The notes under the pieces are model-generated. The model made no database searches. It saw only the letters and a list, made by a program, of their open reading frames with translations, and was not told where the DNA came from. A program made the translations under genes and the position numbers. Below, one piece after another: positions 18,016 through 26,943 of a stretch of DNA of 64,000 nucleotides (positions are counted from its first letter, which is position 1; every line of letters starts with the position of its first letter). Source of the stretch: Candidatus Kapaibacterium sp. (GTDB taxonomy: Bacteria; Bacteroidota; Ignavibacteria; Kapaibacteriales; UBA2268); contig JAMLHE010000009.1 in NCBI GenBank assembly GCA_023957315.1, forward strand, positions 1-64,000, in the 5' to 3' direction.

Positions 18016-20322
18016 ATGAAATATATAATTTATATACTTTTATTATTTGTAGTTTTTTCAAATGAAGCATTTTCGCACAACCACACTATAAGAGGAGTCG
18101 TTCGGACTAAGAACGGCGACGGAAACGTAATACCGAGTGCGACGGTTAGAATTGCCAATACTACATTGGGTACCATTGCTAATAGCAGAGGTGAATTTGT
18201 GCTGAGAGGAATTCCTGACGGGAAATTCAAAGTCTTGGTTTCGGCAATCGGATATGAACCATTTTCGTATGACATCAATTTCGAGCATACTGACGGCGAC
18301 GAATTGGAAATTGAAGTCGGAATGGTGGAAACCAATCTCACAACACCGGATTTGGTCGTTACGGCTACTCGCTCCGAAAAAATTTACGAGGACGTACCTG
18401 TGAAGGTTTCCGTTCTGTCGAGCAAAGTTCTCGAATCAACTTCATCGGTCAGCTTGCGTGACGGACTTAGCTTCCAACCCGGTTTGCGAATTGAATCTAA
18501 TTGTCAGAATTGCGGAACGAGCGAAGTGAAAATGAACGGGCTGGGTGGACAGTATTCGCAAATTTTGATTGACAGCCGTCCTGTGTTTTCATCGCTCAAT
18601 GCTGTTTACGGATTGGAACAAATCCCATCCAATATGATTGACCGCATCGAAATCGTTCGCGGTGGAGGCTCGGCTCTGTATGGTGGTAGTGCTATAGCAG
18701 GTGTAATCAATATTATCACTCGCGACCCATATCTCAATTCCTTCGAAGCCGGATTCAATCAATCATTCACAAATAATGAAAAATCGGATAATACAATCAA
18801 TCTCAATACCTCGGTCATCAACGACAAACAAAATATGGGTGTTTATTTGTTTGGGATGAATCGCACACGCGAAGCATGGGACGCAACCGGCGACGGCATC
18901 AGCGATATTCCCGAACTGAAGGTAACTACTTTTGGGGCCCGTGCTTTCTATAAGCCCGATTACCAAAGCCGCATCGGTGTGCAATATCATATAGTTTCCG
19001 ATAAACGCCGCGGAGGCAATAATTTTGAGCTTCCGTATCATCTATCGGATTTGACTGAAGCAATCAATCACATTACAAACGCCGGACAAATCAGCTACGA
19101 GAACTTTTTCGGTAATTATACCAAAATGTCCACTTACGTTTCGATGCAAAGCACTAACCGCGATAATTACTACGGAGCAAATCAAGACCCCAACGGCTAT
19201 GGCACTACCGATAATTCTACATTCATAACGGGAGTTCAGCTATCGCAAGTTGTTCCATACTTTTTAGGTGCAGAGCATATCATCACCGCCGGGTATGAAT
19301 TCAAATATGACAATATGAGTGACAAACTGTCGGGCTACAATCTTTATTTAGACCAAATCACTCGCGAGCACGGCTTTTATGTTCAAGATGACATTACTAT
19401 GACTGACCGCATAAGCCTTGTTTTGGGTACAAGAATTGACCGTCACAACTTTTTAGATAATTTCGTAGTCAGCCCGAGAGCCAGTCTTTTGTACAAACCT
19501 TGGAGCACTTTTACCTTGCGTACAAGTTATTCAACAGGATTCAGAGCGCCACAGGCATTCAATGAAGATTTGCATATCAATTTGTTAGCCGGTGATTTGC
19601 AAGTTATCCGAATGGCTGATGATTTGAAAACTGAATTTTCGCAAAACGTGAATTTTTCAGCGGATTACTCATTTTCGATTGGCGATGTACCATTTGCAAT
19701 ATCTACGGACTTGTTCTACACACATCTTGATAATGTATTCGTGCTCGAATATGTTGGCTTAACTGAAGATAATTACCTGTTGCTCGAGCGTCGGAATGGC
19801 AATGTAGCCGAAGTACAGGGAATAACCTTTGAATTACAAACAAGCATGATGAACAATTTCTCCTTTGTAGCCGGAATGACTTACCAACAAAGCAAATTCG
19901 ACAAATCCTACGCTTGGTTTGAGGAAGATGATGTAATTCATACTACAGATAAATTACTCAAAAGCCCAAATTTGTACGGTTTCATTTCAGCATCTAAATA
20001 TTTCGGCAAATCGTGGACGCTTGACATGTCCGCAGTGATTTCCGGACCTATGTTTGTGCCGCATTTTGCAGGTGGCATCACACCGGACGGCTCAATCAAT
20101 ACATTAAACAGATTACGCGAAACACCTGCTTTCGTGGAATTAAACGGCAAAGTCTCATATATTGTGAGTTCTGCACCATTTATCGAAATCGGAATTGGGA
20201 TGCATAATATTATGAACAGTTTCCAGACCGACAAAGACCGTGGTGTCACTCGTGACCCATATTACATCTATGGTCCGGTTCGCCCAAGAACAACCTATTT
20301 CGAGATGAAAACGAAGCTGTAA
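18016..20322 (+). CDS. TonB-dependent outer-membrane receptor with carboxypeptidase-D-like N-terminal domain
   Basis: The 768-residue product has a signal peptide (cleavage after NEAFS), then a CarboxypepD_reg-like domain (residues about 22-110: IRGVVRTKNGDGNVIPSATV, GEFVLRGIPDGKFKVLVSAIGYE). A TonB-box-like stretch (DLVVTAT) and a plug domain follow, with NCQNCGTSEVKMNGL, ILIDSRPVFSSL and IEIVRGGGSALYGGSAIAGVINIIT. The rest is a 22-strand-type barrel ending in an aromatic-rich TYFEMKTKL. The substrate is not determined. The plug resembles BtuB/FepA-like receptors, and the His-rich neighbour hints at a metal or metal complex. It ends at a strong terminator. Confidence 0.9.
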   Translation: MKYIIYILLLFVVFSNEAFSHNHTIRGVVRTKNGDGNVIPSATVRIANTTLGTIANSRGEFVLRGIPDGKFKVLVSAIGYEPFSYDINFEHTDGDELEIEVGMVETNLTTPDLVVTATRSEKIYEDVPVKVSVLSSKVLESTSSVSLRDGLSFQPGLRIESNCQNCGTSEVKMNGLGGQYSQILIDSRPVFSSLNAVYGLEQIPSNMIDRIEIVRGGGSALYGGSAIAGVINIITRDPYLNSFEAGFNQSFTNNEKSDNTINLNTSVINDKQNMGVYLFGMNRTREAWDATGDGISDIPELKVTTFGARAFYKPDYQSRIGVQYHIVSDKRRGGNNFELPYHLSDLTEAINHITNAGQISYENFFGNYTKMSTYVSMQSTNRDNYYGANQDPNGYGTTDNSTFITGVQLSQVVPYFLGAEHIITAGYEFKYDNMSDKLSGYNLYLDQITREHGFYVQDDITMTDRISLVLGTRIDRHNFLDNFVVSPRASLLYKPWSTFTLRTSYSTGFRAPQAFNEDLHINLLAGDLQVIRMADDLKTEFSQNVNFSADYSFSIGDVPFAISTDLFYTHLDNVFVLEYVGLTEDNYLLLERRNGNVAEVQGITFELQTSMMNNFSFVAGMTYQQSKFDKSYAWFEEDDVIHTTDKLLKSPNLYGFISASKYFGKSWTLDMSAVISGPMFVPHFAGGITPDGSINTLNRLRETPAFVELNGKVSYIVSSAPFIEIGIGMHNIMNSFQTDKDRGVTRDPYYIYGPVRPRTTYFEMKTKL

Positions 20323-20343
20323 ACGAAAAATATTACTGAAACT

Positions 20344-20378
20344 AATAAGCCCGATTAAAATGCCGGGCTTATTTTTTT
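20344..20378 (+). terminator. Rho-independent terminator after the TonB receptor
   Basis: There is a 10-bp stem (AATAAGCCCG with CGGGCTTATT), a 10-nt loop and a run of T, starting 21 bp after the stop codon. Confidence 0.85.
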
Positions 20379-20401
20379 AGTTTTCCACGAATTTCGTCAT
20401 T

Positions 20402-20416
20402 TTGTGACAATCACAA
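20402..20416. promoter_or_regulatory. Palindrome TTGTGACAATCACAA upstream of the 20469 gene
   Basis: A perfect 6-bp inverted repeat (TTGTGA/TCACAA) flanks CAA, 52 bp before the ATG. The half-sites look like Crp/Fnr-type half-sites, but the spacing is shorter than the classical 6 bp. It is a candidate operator only. Confidence 0.3.
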
Positions 20417-20468
20417 GGGCTTAAATAACGTCATTATTGTTTTAATGCGATAAAGTCAGGGAATAAAA

Positions 20469-21851
20469 ATGGATTCGAAAAATGCAGACCGTAAGGTTGT
20501 TGTTGAGTTAGAAAGAGTTGTCAAAAAGGCACGAGGCAAGCTCTCGCCCGAAGATGCGGCATCAGAAACGGGCTTTTCGCTCGACCAAATCAACGATGGC
20601 GTTTCGCGTTTGATTGAACTTTACGAATCTCGCGTAACTATGGACCGCGAAAGTGGTAGGCTGCAATTCCTTTTCAAATATCCGCTACACAAACGCGGCT
20701 CCAAGACTTTCAAAGAAGTCCTAATGTCTGTGCTCGATGTCATTTGGAAAGGCTTTACATTTGTGTATAAAGCATCTGTCGGCGTTATCATGATTCTCTA
20801 CACAGTTGTTTTTGCCCTTATTTTGCTTGCAATCCTTTTGGCGAGTAGAGGAGATAACAGCCGCGATTCCAAATTTGATTTTGGCGACATAATTGGTGGG
20901 ATTTTCCGAGGGATTTTCCAGGTCTTTTACTTCATGATGTGGTCGCGGGCTTTAAGCTATCATACCGACCCATATGGCTACAGATACCGCACTTATGAAC
21001 CCGAAAAAAATAAAGGGAAAAACTTCATTTTCTCGATATTTAGTTTTGTATTCGGTCCCGAGCACCCTGAATACGACCCGCTTGATGATGCCAAAGAAGC
21101 CGCTGCATTTATACGCAAAAATAATGGCAAAATTACCGCAGGGCATATCGTGGCTTTGTCAGGTGTGAATTATGAAGTTGCCGAATCTCGTTTGGCAGAA
21201 TATGCTTCGAGATTCAATGGCGATTTGTATATTGACAACGAAGGCTCGATTGTGGGCGATTTTACCGGAATGATGAATAAAGTCAGCAAGGATTTGGAAG
21301 GCGGAAAAATTGTATTTTACGAAGACGAAGTCGAAGCACCTTATGAAGTTACCGGAAATACGAAAGGCAGAAATTTTGCAATTGCTGCAATGAATACATT
21401 TAATTTAGTGATGTCAATAATAGTAATAAATATATTTAATTCTGACCAAGAATTCCAATTTTCATACGAGGAGCAATTAGTTACAATTAATTCGCTTAAC
21501 GAGTATTCGTGGGTCGCTTGGATATTGGGATATTTTCCATTGGTAATTTCGGCATTATTTTTTATTATTCCGGCTGTCCGAGTATTTATTACAAAAGCTA
21601 AAAATAGAAAACGTGAATATAATATTTTACGCAAAAAATTAATTGGGGCATTTGTTCGCAATCACGGCAAACAAGCCAAGCTAAGCGATATTCTCAGAAA
21701 TGCGAATATTTCTGATAATACAGCAATCGATAATGCGAAAAAAGTGCTCGAAAAATTAGTCGTCGAGCTGAAAGGCGAACTCAATTTTAATTCCGAAGGC
21801 GAACCCGTTTATTCTTTCCCGAGATTAAACCGCGAACTTCACATCGCCTAA
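20469..21851 (+). CDS. Membrane protein with three copies of a winged-helix-like module
   Basis: The 460-residue product has two membrane regions (about residues 100-160 and 310-380) separated by soluble parts. A module of about 55 residues occurs three times: near residues 18-75 (ARGKLSPEDAASETGFSLDQ), 215-270 (NNGKITAGHIVALSGVNYEV) and 400-455 (NHGKQAKLSDILRNANISDN). Each copy has a G-K turn, a helix, a second helix with paired leucines, and a beta hairpin of the form GxLxxDxEGxxxxxF. This looks like a small helical DNA- or protein-binding fold, but no family is named. It is convergent with comM, overlapping it by 4 bp. Confidence 0.75.
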   Translation: MDSKNADRKVVVELERVVKKARGKLSPEDAASETGFSLDQINDGVSRLIELYESRVTMDRESGRLQFLFKYPLHKRGSKTFKEVLMSVLDVIWKGFTFVYKASVGVIMILYTVVFALILLAILLASRGDNSRDSKFDFGDIIGGIFRGIFQVFYFMMWSRALSYHTDPYGYRYRTYEPEKNKGKNFIFSIFSFVFGPEHPEYDPLDDAKEAAAFIRKNNGKITAGHIVALSGVNYEVAESRLAEYASRFNGDLYIDNEGSIVGDFTGMMNKVSKDLEGGKIVFYEDEVEAPYEVTGNTKGRNFAIAAMNTFNLVMSIIVINIFNSDQEFQFSYEEQLVTINSLNEYSWVAWILGYFPLVISALFFIIPAVRVFITKAKNRKREYNILRKKLIGAFVRNHGKQAKLSDILRNANISDNTAIDNAKKVLEKLVVELKGELNFNSEGEPVYSFPRLNRELHIA

Positions 21852-23386
21852 CGCCAGTATTCACGGTCGAGACTGCGGTACTGAATTGCTTCGCTGATAT
21901 GCATTGCTTGAATTGAGTCGCTATCGCTCAAATCGGCGATTGTGCGGCTTACTTTCAGTATTCTGTCGTATGCCCGTGCAGATAAGCCCAATCGAGACAT
22001 TGCAATCTTGAGCAACTCTGCCGATGCGGAGTCCAAATTGCAGAATTTGCGCAGTTGCTTTGTGCCCATGTCTGCATTTTTGAATATTCCCGTGCCTTTG
22101 AATCTGTCAATTTGAATATCGCGGGCTTTAATTACTCGTTCACGAATATTTGCTGAACTTTCGCCCACTCGTTCGGACGACAGCTCTTTATAATTTACGC
22201 CCGGAACTTCGACATGAATATCAATTCTGTCCAATAGCGGACCGGAAATCTTTCCCAAATAATTTTTGATTTTCTGCGGAGTGCAAGTGCATTCTTTTGT
22301 CGGGTCGCCGAAATTGCCACATGGGCAGGGATTCATCGAACAAATTAGCATGAAATTCGCCGGATAAACGATTGTCATTTTTGTTCGCGAAATGACTATA
22401 TTTTTCTCCTCAATTGGCTGACGCAGCACTTCAAGCACATTTCGGGCAAATTCCGGCAATTCGTCCATGAACAAAACGCCGTGATGAGCCAATGAAATTT
22501 CGCCCGGACGAATCTTATTCATACCACCGCCCACAAGAGCCGCATCGGAAATTGTATGGTGCGGCGAACGGAAGGGACGCATCGTAATCAAGGCGTTTCG
22601 GTCGGCTAGCAATCCCGCAACCGAATGAATTTTCGTCGTTTCGAGCGATTCTTCAATCGAGAGTGGCGGCAAAATCGTTGTAATGCGTTTGGCGAGCATC
22701 GTTTTGCCCGAGCCCGGAGGTCCAATCATCAGCATATTATGACCACCCGCAGCCGATACTTCGAGCGCCCTCTTGACCGCTTCTTGACCCTTGACGTCGC
22801 TCATATTGATGAATTCGTCCGATTTTGCAGTGCTGAACAGTTCGTCAACATTTACTTTCGTGGTTTCAATTTTGATTTCGCCATTCAGGAAATCCACGCA
22901 TTGGCGCAGATTCTTAACGGCGATGATTTCTAATCCGTCCACCAAAGCGGCTTCAGGAGCATTTTCTTCAGTAATGACAAGCCTCTTGAAGCCTCTTTCG
23001 CGAGCTTCGACAGCAATTGACAAAGTCCCGTGAATCGGTCGTAAAGTGCCTTCGAGCGATAATTCACCAAGGAAAATGATTTCGCTGAGATTATCGTATT
23101 CTAAAATTCCGGTGGAGCACAGCACCCCGAGTGCAATCGGCAAATCGAAAGCACTGCCTTCCTTGCGGACGTCAGCCGGAGCGAGATTGACGGTGATTTT
23201 TTTATTCGGGAAAATGAAATCCGAATTTTTGATTGCGGCGGTCACTCGTTCGCGGGATTCCTTCACCGAGGAGTCGGGAAGCCCTACGACGTTGAATGCC
23301 GGAAGCTGGTTGTCCAAGTGCGTCTCAATTTCTACGACGAATCCTTTGATTCCAATCAGCGATGATGAATATAATCTCGAATACAT
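21848..23386 (-). CDS. comM: YifB/ComM-family Mg-chelatase-like AAA+ ATPase
   Basis: The product is about 512 residues from the ATG at 23386. The frame is open to a TTG at 23416, but family proteins begin near MYSRLYSSSLIGIKG. Visible are the N-terminal ChlI-like domain (VGLPDSSVKESRERVTAAI, NLAPADVRKEGSAFDLPIAL), Walker A GPPGSGKTMLAKR, Walker B LFMDELPEF, the Cys-rich NPCPCGNFGDPTKECTC loop, and the C-terminal Mg_chelatase_C domain (RAYDRILKVSRTIADL). ComM homologues are hexameric helicases that promote branch migration when single-stranded DNA integrates during natural transformation. Confidence 0.92.
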   Translation of the reverse strand: MYSRLYSSSLIGIKGFVVEIETHLDNQLPAFNVVGLPDSSVKESRERVTAAIKNSDFIFPNKKITVNLAPADVRKEGSAFDLPIALGVLCSTGILEYDNLSEIIFLGELSLEGTLRPIHGTLSIAVEARERGFKRLVITEENAPEAALVDGLEIIAVKNLRQCVDFLNGEIKIETTKVNVDELFSTAKSDEFINMSDVKGQEAVKRALEVSAAGGHNMLMIGPPGSGKTMLAKRITTILPPLSIEESLETTKIHSVAGLLADRNALITMRPFRSPHHTISDAALVGGGMNKIRPGEISLAHHGVLFMDELPEFARNVLEVLRQPIEEKNIVISRTKMTIVYPANFMLICSMNPCPCGNFGDPTKECTCTPQKIKNYLGKISGPLLDRIDIHVEVPGVNYKELSSERVGESSANIRERVIKARDIQIDRFKGTGIFKNADMGTKQLRKFCNLDSASAELLKIAMSRLGLSARAYDRILKVSRTIADLSDSDSIQAMHISEAIQYRSLDREYWR

Positions 23387-23594
23387 TTTACCCGTGCAAT
23401 ATTTCAAAAAATCCAAAATAGCAACATTTTCCGAAACATCATCACAAAAAGTGAATTTTTAGCAGATATGACAAATATTTTTTTAAAATCTAATGTAACT
23501 TTTGGATACTTTCTGTGTCTTTTACAATTAAGAGTATGTCAGTAATATAAATAATGGTATTAAATGTAAATATATTCACAGATTTGAGGTTCAA

Positions 23595-25952
23595 ATGTTA
23601 GATTTTAACAAAGTTTTTTCGTCAAAGCCGCTCTTTTGTTTCAAATCGTTAGCAATTGTATTGCTGTTGATATTTCATACAGAATCCAAGTCGGACAAGA
23701 TTGAAATTATAAACCATAGTAATTTCTATTCAGGCATAACGGGAATTTTTTCCAGCACACACCATGGCATCGTGTTTTCTAATTCATTGGGCGTATATAG
23801 CATTGATAAAGAAAGTGGTGCAATCAAGAATATCGAATTTGACTCTGCGCGGTATAATTCAATCAAGACTTTTTTTGAAATAGAAGGAGTACTCTATTTC
23901 TATCGTGCCGGTGCTGATATGTTTATGATGAAGGATGGTAAAGCCGTTAAAATTGCTTCGAGTGTAGCTGAACATTATGTAAAAGATGGCAATATTTACC
24001 TAATCAAAAATCGGGAACCACGAATAGAAGTCATAACAAGTACCGGAAAAGAAAGCTATTCCATCGGTGATAGCCAAGGAATACATGATGCCGGAGGTTT
24101 TATTGAATCAAATGGTGATTTAATAGGCTTCATAAATCTAATGTACACAGGTACAAATGTAATTTTTAAAATGACAGAGGATGGTCCCGAATATATTATT
24201 GCTCCCGGATTACCGGGCTATGCCCAAGTGAAAGAGGCTCTGTTTTTAAGAATAAGAGATGTCCAAGGAGAAATCTGGGCAAACGGCTTTTACGGCGGCA
24301 ATTATAGATTCGTTGACGGTAATTTGCTACCTTGGGACAATCAATTTTCATTTGCTCTTTCCGTAGTAAGAGATTTTTACGATGACGACGGAATGCTTTA
24401 TGTCCTGACGAATAATCACTTCATCAAAACCGATTTAACAACGAAAGAAGAAACAATATTGCATACCATTTCAGAAGAGATATTAAGCCAAGCATACTTT
24501 TTCAAAGGTAATCAAGTATATTATCTTGTGGTCAACAACGCAATATACACATATGACCCCGAAAAAGATTTATTTGAAGAACAGCAGGTATTAATAAATA
24601 AAGATATAAGAATTGTTAAAGAAAATGAAAAGAATGAATTAATAGTCGTCAAAATTGATAGAATAGAATGGTACAACAATCCCGAACCAGCCATTTATGA
24701 AAGTAATGGACCTTCTTCAAATTTATTTGTTGATATAGATTACGACACAAAAAACAATAAATTAGTAGCTTTAGGTCAAGTTGGACTGAAATTTGTCATT
24801 CAAGAATACGATGGAGTAAATTGGAATAGTTTTGATGTCCCATATAGCTTAACTTATGAATATCAATATCCGGATGCGGGATTATATGTAGATAATGAAG
24901 GCAATTATTTGTTATCTTTAAATGATAATTTGTGGAAATGGGACGGGACTAAATGGGAGAGAATCAGTTTTCTTGAATTTATTCCGGATATTTTGCAAGA
25001 AGAGCGATACAAAGTATATTGCCGCGACTCTACCGGTGCTTTGTGGGTAGGTGCGTCAATCAGCAAATTTTCCCCTGAAGAGAATAAAAATATTCTAACT
25101 CATGAATTTTGGAAATATTATGATGGCGAATTTCACGTCATAATTCGTAACATACCTGAGTACACCACAGGTCCCGACAAAAGAGGCATTTGTATGAGAG
25201 ACGGTACCATTCGTATTGACTTAAGCTCACAGTATATCTATGATATAAATGGGGAAAAATTATCACCAATATTAGTCTCAGACGGAAAAGATGCTCCTTT
25301 CACAAATAAGCGCCGATACTTAAGTGTTAATAATAATAATGATTTAATATTAAACTTTCAACAAGTATCAGGCTGGACAATCAATCATGGCAGTTATTCT
25401 TTAGATGGCGGACATTCAGTTTATAATGCAGGGAAATGGGACCATCAAAAATACAAAAATATTATACTTGGAGCCGATTTACAAATTATTAGCTCCTTTA
25501 TTACCTTTGATACATATGAAAATGATTGGATAATTTCGCCACAATATTTTCTGAAAATAAGTAATGATGATGTCCAAATTTTTTACCCTACTCAAGACTT
25601 AGTCCAATTTACTCCTTTTTTGGATAATTACGTACAAATTGGCAATAAAATTTGGTTTGCCAGCAGATTTAGCGGAATATTTGAAATGAATTTGCCCAAA
25701 GCTACAAGTGTTGACAGCAAAAACGTACTCGAACAAACGCAATACATTTTGAATCCGATTGTTCATGACACCCATATTGAACTAAGTGAACAAATAGATT
25801 GGTACGAAATTTATACCATCAAAGGGCAGCGACTATTAACCGGGCAGCACGACCAATTCATTGATGTTCAGAATATTTCAAACGGAGCATACTTCATGGT
25901 CGGGAAAGCAAATAACAACATATTTGTAAATAAATTCCTGATTTCGAGATAG
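23595..25952 (+). CDS. Secreted beta-propeller-like protein with T9SS sorting domain
   Basis: The 785-residue product has a hydrophobic N-terminal segment (residues about 16-31) acting as signal peptide. The body is a long series of beta repeats with Trp/Gly-Asn patterns such as WANGFYGGNYRFVDGN, NLWKWDGTKWERI and ALWVGASISKFSPE. These resemble the two-component-regulator propeller and other WD-like blades. The C-terminal ~70 residues resemble a T9SS type A domain (IDWYEIYTIKGQRLLTG, then ISNGAYFMVGK and NKFLISR). Its codon use is more AT-rich than neighbouring comM. The function is unknown. It is followed by the repeat cluster at 25971-26189. Confidence 0.8.
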   Translation: MLDFNKVFSSKPLFCFKSLAIVLLLIFHTESKSDKIEIINHSNFYSGITGIFSSTHHGIVFSNSLGVYSIDKESGAIKNIEFDSARYNSIKTFFEIEGVLYFYRAGADMFMMKDGKAVKIASSVAEHYVKDGNIYLIKNREPRIEVITSTGKESYSIGDSQGIHDAGGFIESNGDLIGFINLMYTGTNVIFKMTEDGPEYIIAPGLPGYAQVKEALFLRIRDVQGEIWANGFYGGNYRFVDGNLLPWDNQFSFALSVVRDFYDDDGMLYVLTNNHFIKTDLTTKEETILHTISEEILSQAYFFKGNQVYYLVVNNAIYTYDPEKDLFEEQQVLINKDIRIVKENEKNELIVVKIDRIEWYNNPEPAIYESNGPSSNLFVDIDYDTKNNKLVALGQVGLKFVIQEYDGVNWNSFDVPYSLTYEYQYPDAGLYVDNEGNYLLSLNDNLWKWDGTKWERISFLEFIPDILQEERYKVYCRDSTGALWVGASISKFSPEENKNILTHEFWKYYDGEFHVIIRNIPEYTTGPDKRGICMRDGTIRIDLSSQYIYDINGEKLSPILVSDGKDAPFTNKRRYLSVNNNNDLILNFQQVSGWTINHGSYSLDGGHSVYNAGKWDHQKYKNIILGADLQIISSFITFDTYENDWIISPQYFLKISNDDVQIFYPTQDLVQFTPFLDNYVQIGNKIWFASRFSGIFEMNLPKATSVDSKNVLEQTQYILNPIVHDTHIELSEQIDWYEIYTIKGQRLLTGQHDQFIDVQNISNGAYFMVGKANNNIFVNKFLISR

Positions 25953-25970
25953 AAGAAGCAAGTATGAACA

Positions 25971-26000
25971 AAAACATAGCCCACGAATTCATTCGAGGGT
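25971..26000 (+). repeat. Left arm of a 30-bp inverted repeat (CCCACG hairpin family)
   Basis: This starts AAAACATAGCCCACGAATT and is itself a hairpin (CCC.CGAA / TTCG.GGG with one mismatch). Its inverted partner lies at 26138-26168 and matches at about 26 of 30 positions. Confidence 0.75.
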
Positions 26001-26009
26001 GAAGATAAC

Positions 26010-26040
26010 AGTAGGGACACGGCAACGCCGTGTCCCTACT
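26010..26040. repeat. Perfect 14-bp palindromic element
   Basis: The arms AGTAGGGACACGGC and GCCGTGTCCCTACT are perfectly complementary around an AAC loop. It is much more GC-rich than its surroundings, which suggests an inserted small dispersed element. It is followed by only a short AT stretch, so it is not a typical terminator. Confidence 0.8.
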
Positions 26041-26046
26041 ATAATT

Positions 26047-26090
26047 AATTCTCCTCTTGAGGGGTGTCTGCGAAGCAGACGGGGTGGAGG
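26047..26090 (+). repeat. Dispersed palindromic repeat (copy 2)
   Basis: This has CCTCTTGAGG, a perfect hairpin GTCTGCGAAGCAGAC and GGGGTGGAGG. It is the same element as 12264-12310, in the opposite orientation. Confidence 0.8.
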
Positions 26091-26100
26091 TCTTGTTTTC

Positions 26101-26123
26101 ACCCACGGTTAAAACCTATGTTT
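26101..26123 (+). repeat. Degenerate third copy of the CCCACG hairpin unit
   Basis: ACCCACGGTTAAAACCTATG resembles the 26138-26168 unit but lacks the closing GTGGGC before TATGTTT, as if that half of the stem had been deleted. Confidence 0.5.
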
Positions 26124-26137
26124 ACGTTCATTTTCTT

Positions 26138-26168
26138 AACCCACGTATAAATTTGTGGGCTATGTTTT
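26138..26168 (-). repeat. Right arm of the 30-bp inverted repeat
   Basis: Read on the minus strand this begins AAAACATAGCCCACAAATTT, the inverted partner of 25971-26000. It has its own CCCAC/GTGGG stem. Confidence 0.75.
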
Positions 26169-26189
26169 GGACAGAAAGCTGTTCTGTCC
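26169..26189. repeat. 8-bp palindrome next to the repeat cluster
   Basis: The arms GGACAGAA and TTCTGTCC flank AGCTG. It abuts the right arm and lies 37 bp past the sodB stop codon. It may double as a weak sodB terminator, but it has no T run. Confidence 0.55.
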
Positions 26190-26225
26190 CTACGAAATCA
26201 TCAAATCAACACACCCATCAAATCG

Positions 26226-26801
26226 TTACAATTTTTTGGCGACGTTGTCCCAGTTTATCAACTCGAAGAAGTGTTCGATGTATTTGGGGCGCGCATTGCG
26301 ATAATCAATGTAGTAAGCATGTTCCCAAACATCAAGACCCAACAATGCTGTCTTGCCATCTACCAATGGGTTACCGGCATTGCTGTAAGTAGCCAAAGCC
26401 AATTTGCCGTCTGATTCCTTGACAAGCCACGCCCAACCGGCGCCAAACAAAGTTGCAGCTGCTTTCGAGAATTGCTCTTTGAACGAATCGAATGAGCCGA
26501 AACTTCCTTCGAGTGCTGTCAGTACTTTTCCTGAGGGCGTTCCGCCACCATTGGGCGACATGCAATCCCAGAAAAATTCGTGATTCCAGATTTGTGCCGA
26601 ATTATTGAACAATCCGCCTTGAGATTTGCGAATGATGTCCTCGAGCGGCATATTTTCAAATTCTGTTCCTGCAATCAAATTGTTAGTGTTATTGACGTAT
26701 GCCAATAAGTGCTTACCATGGTGAAATTCCATTGTTTCTTCGGAAATATGCGGTGCTAATGCGTCTTTTGCATAGGGTAAATCTTTTAATACGAATGCCA
26801 T
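26226..26801 (-). CDS. sodB: Superoxide dismutase, Fe type
   Basis: The 191-residue product has the usual Fe/Mn-SOD length. The metal ligands are visible: His in MEFHHGKH, His in QIWNHEFFWDCM, and Asp and His in GLDVWEHAYYIDY. The sequence NHEFFWDCMSPNGGG and GAGWAWLVK favour the Fe subgroup. There is no signal peptide, so it is cytoplasmic. It disproportionates superoxide to oxygen and peroxide. It is divergent from the ArsC-like gene, with 142 bp between the starts. Confidence 0.95.
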   Translation of the reverse strand: MAFVLKDLPYAKDALAPHISEETMEFHHGKHLLAYVNNTNNLIAGTEFENMPLEDIIRKSQGGLFNNSAQIWNHEFFWDCMSPNGGGTPSGKVLTALEGSFGSFDSFKEQFSKAAATLFGAGWAWLVKESDGKLALATYSNAGNPLVDGKTALLGLDVWEHAYYIDYRNARPKYIEHFFELINWDNVAKKL

Positions 26802-26943
26802 TTTAGTGCTCCCAGATTATGTGTAATTATAAGATAACAGTATTTTAAAACGATTTAAGAAGCCTGAAATTGTTTTTTTGACATGCCTCAAAATCATTTT
26901 GCTCTATGTTCGACTACATTTTTTTTACAATTGGTGAAATGAA

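Noticed and set aside
26010..26040. Perfect palindrome as a terminator for the T9SS propeller gene
   Set aside because: It lacks a T run and resembles a dispersed element more than an intrinsic terminator, although it could still reduce readthrough.
25953..26225. CRISPR array
   Set aside because: The repeats are few, inverted and of different types, with no regular spacers or cas genes.
26057..26392. Plus-strand ORF crossing the repeat cluster and the end of sodB
   Set aside because: It is composed of repeat sequence and antisense sodB, with no protein-like features.
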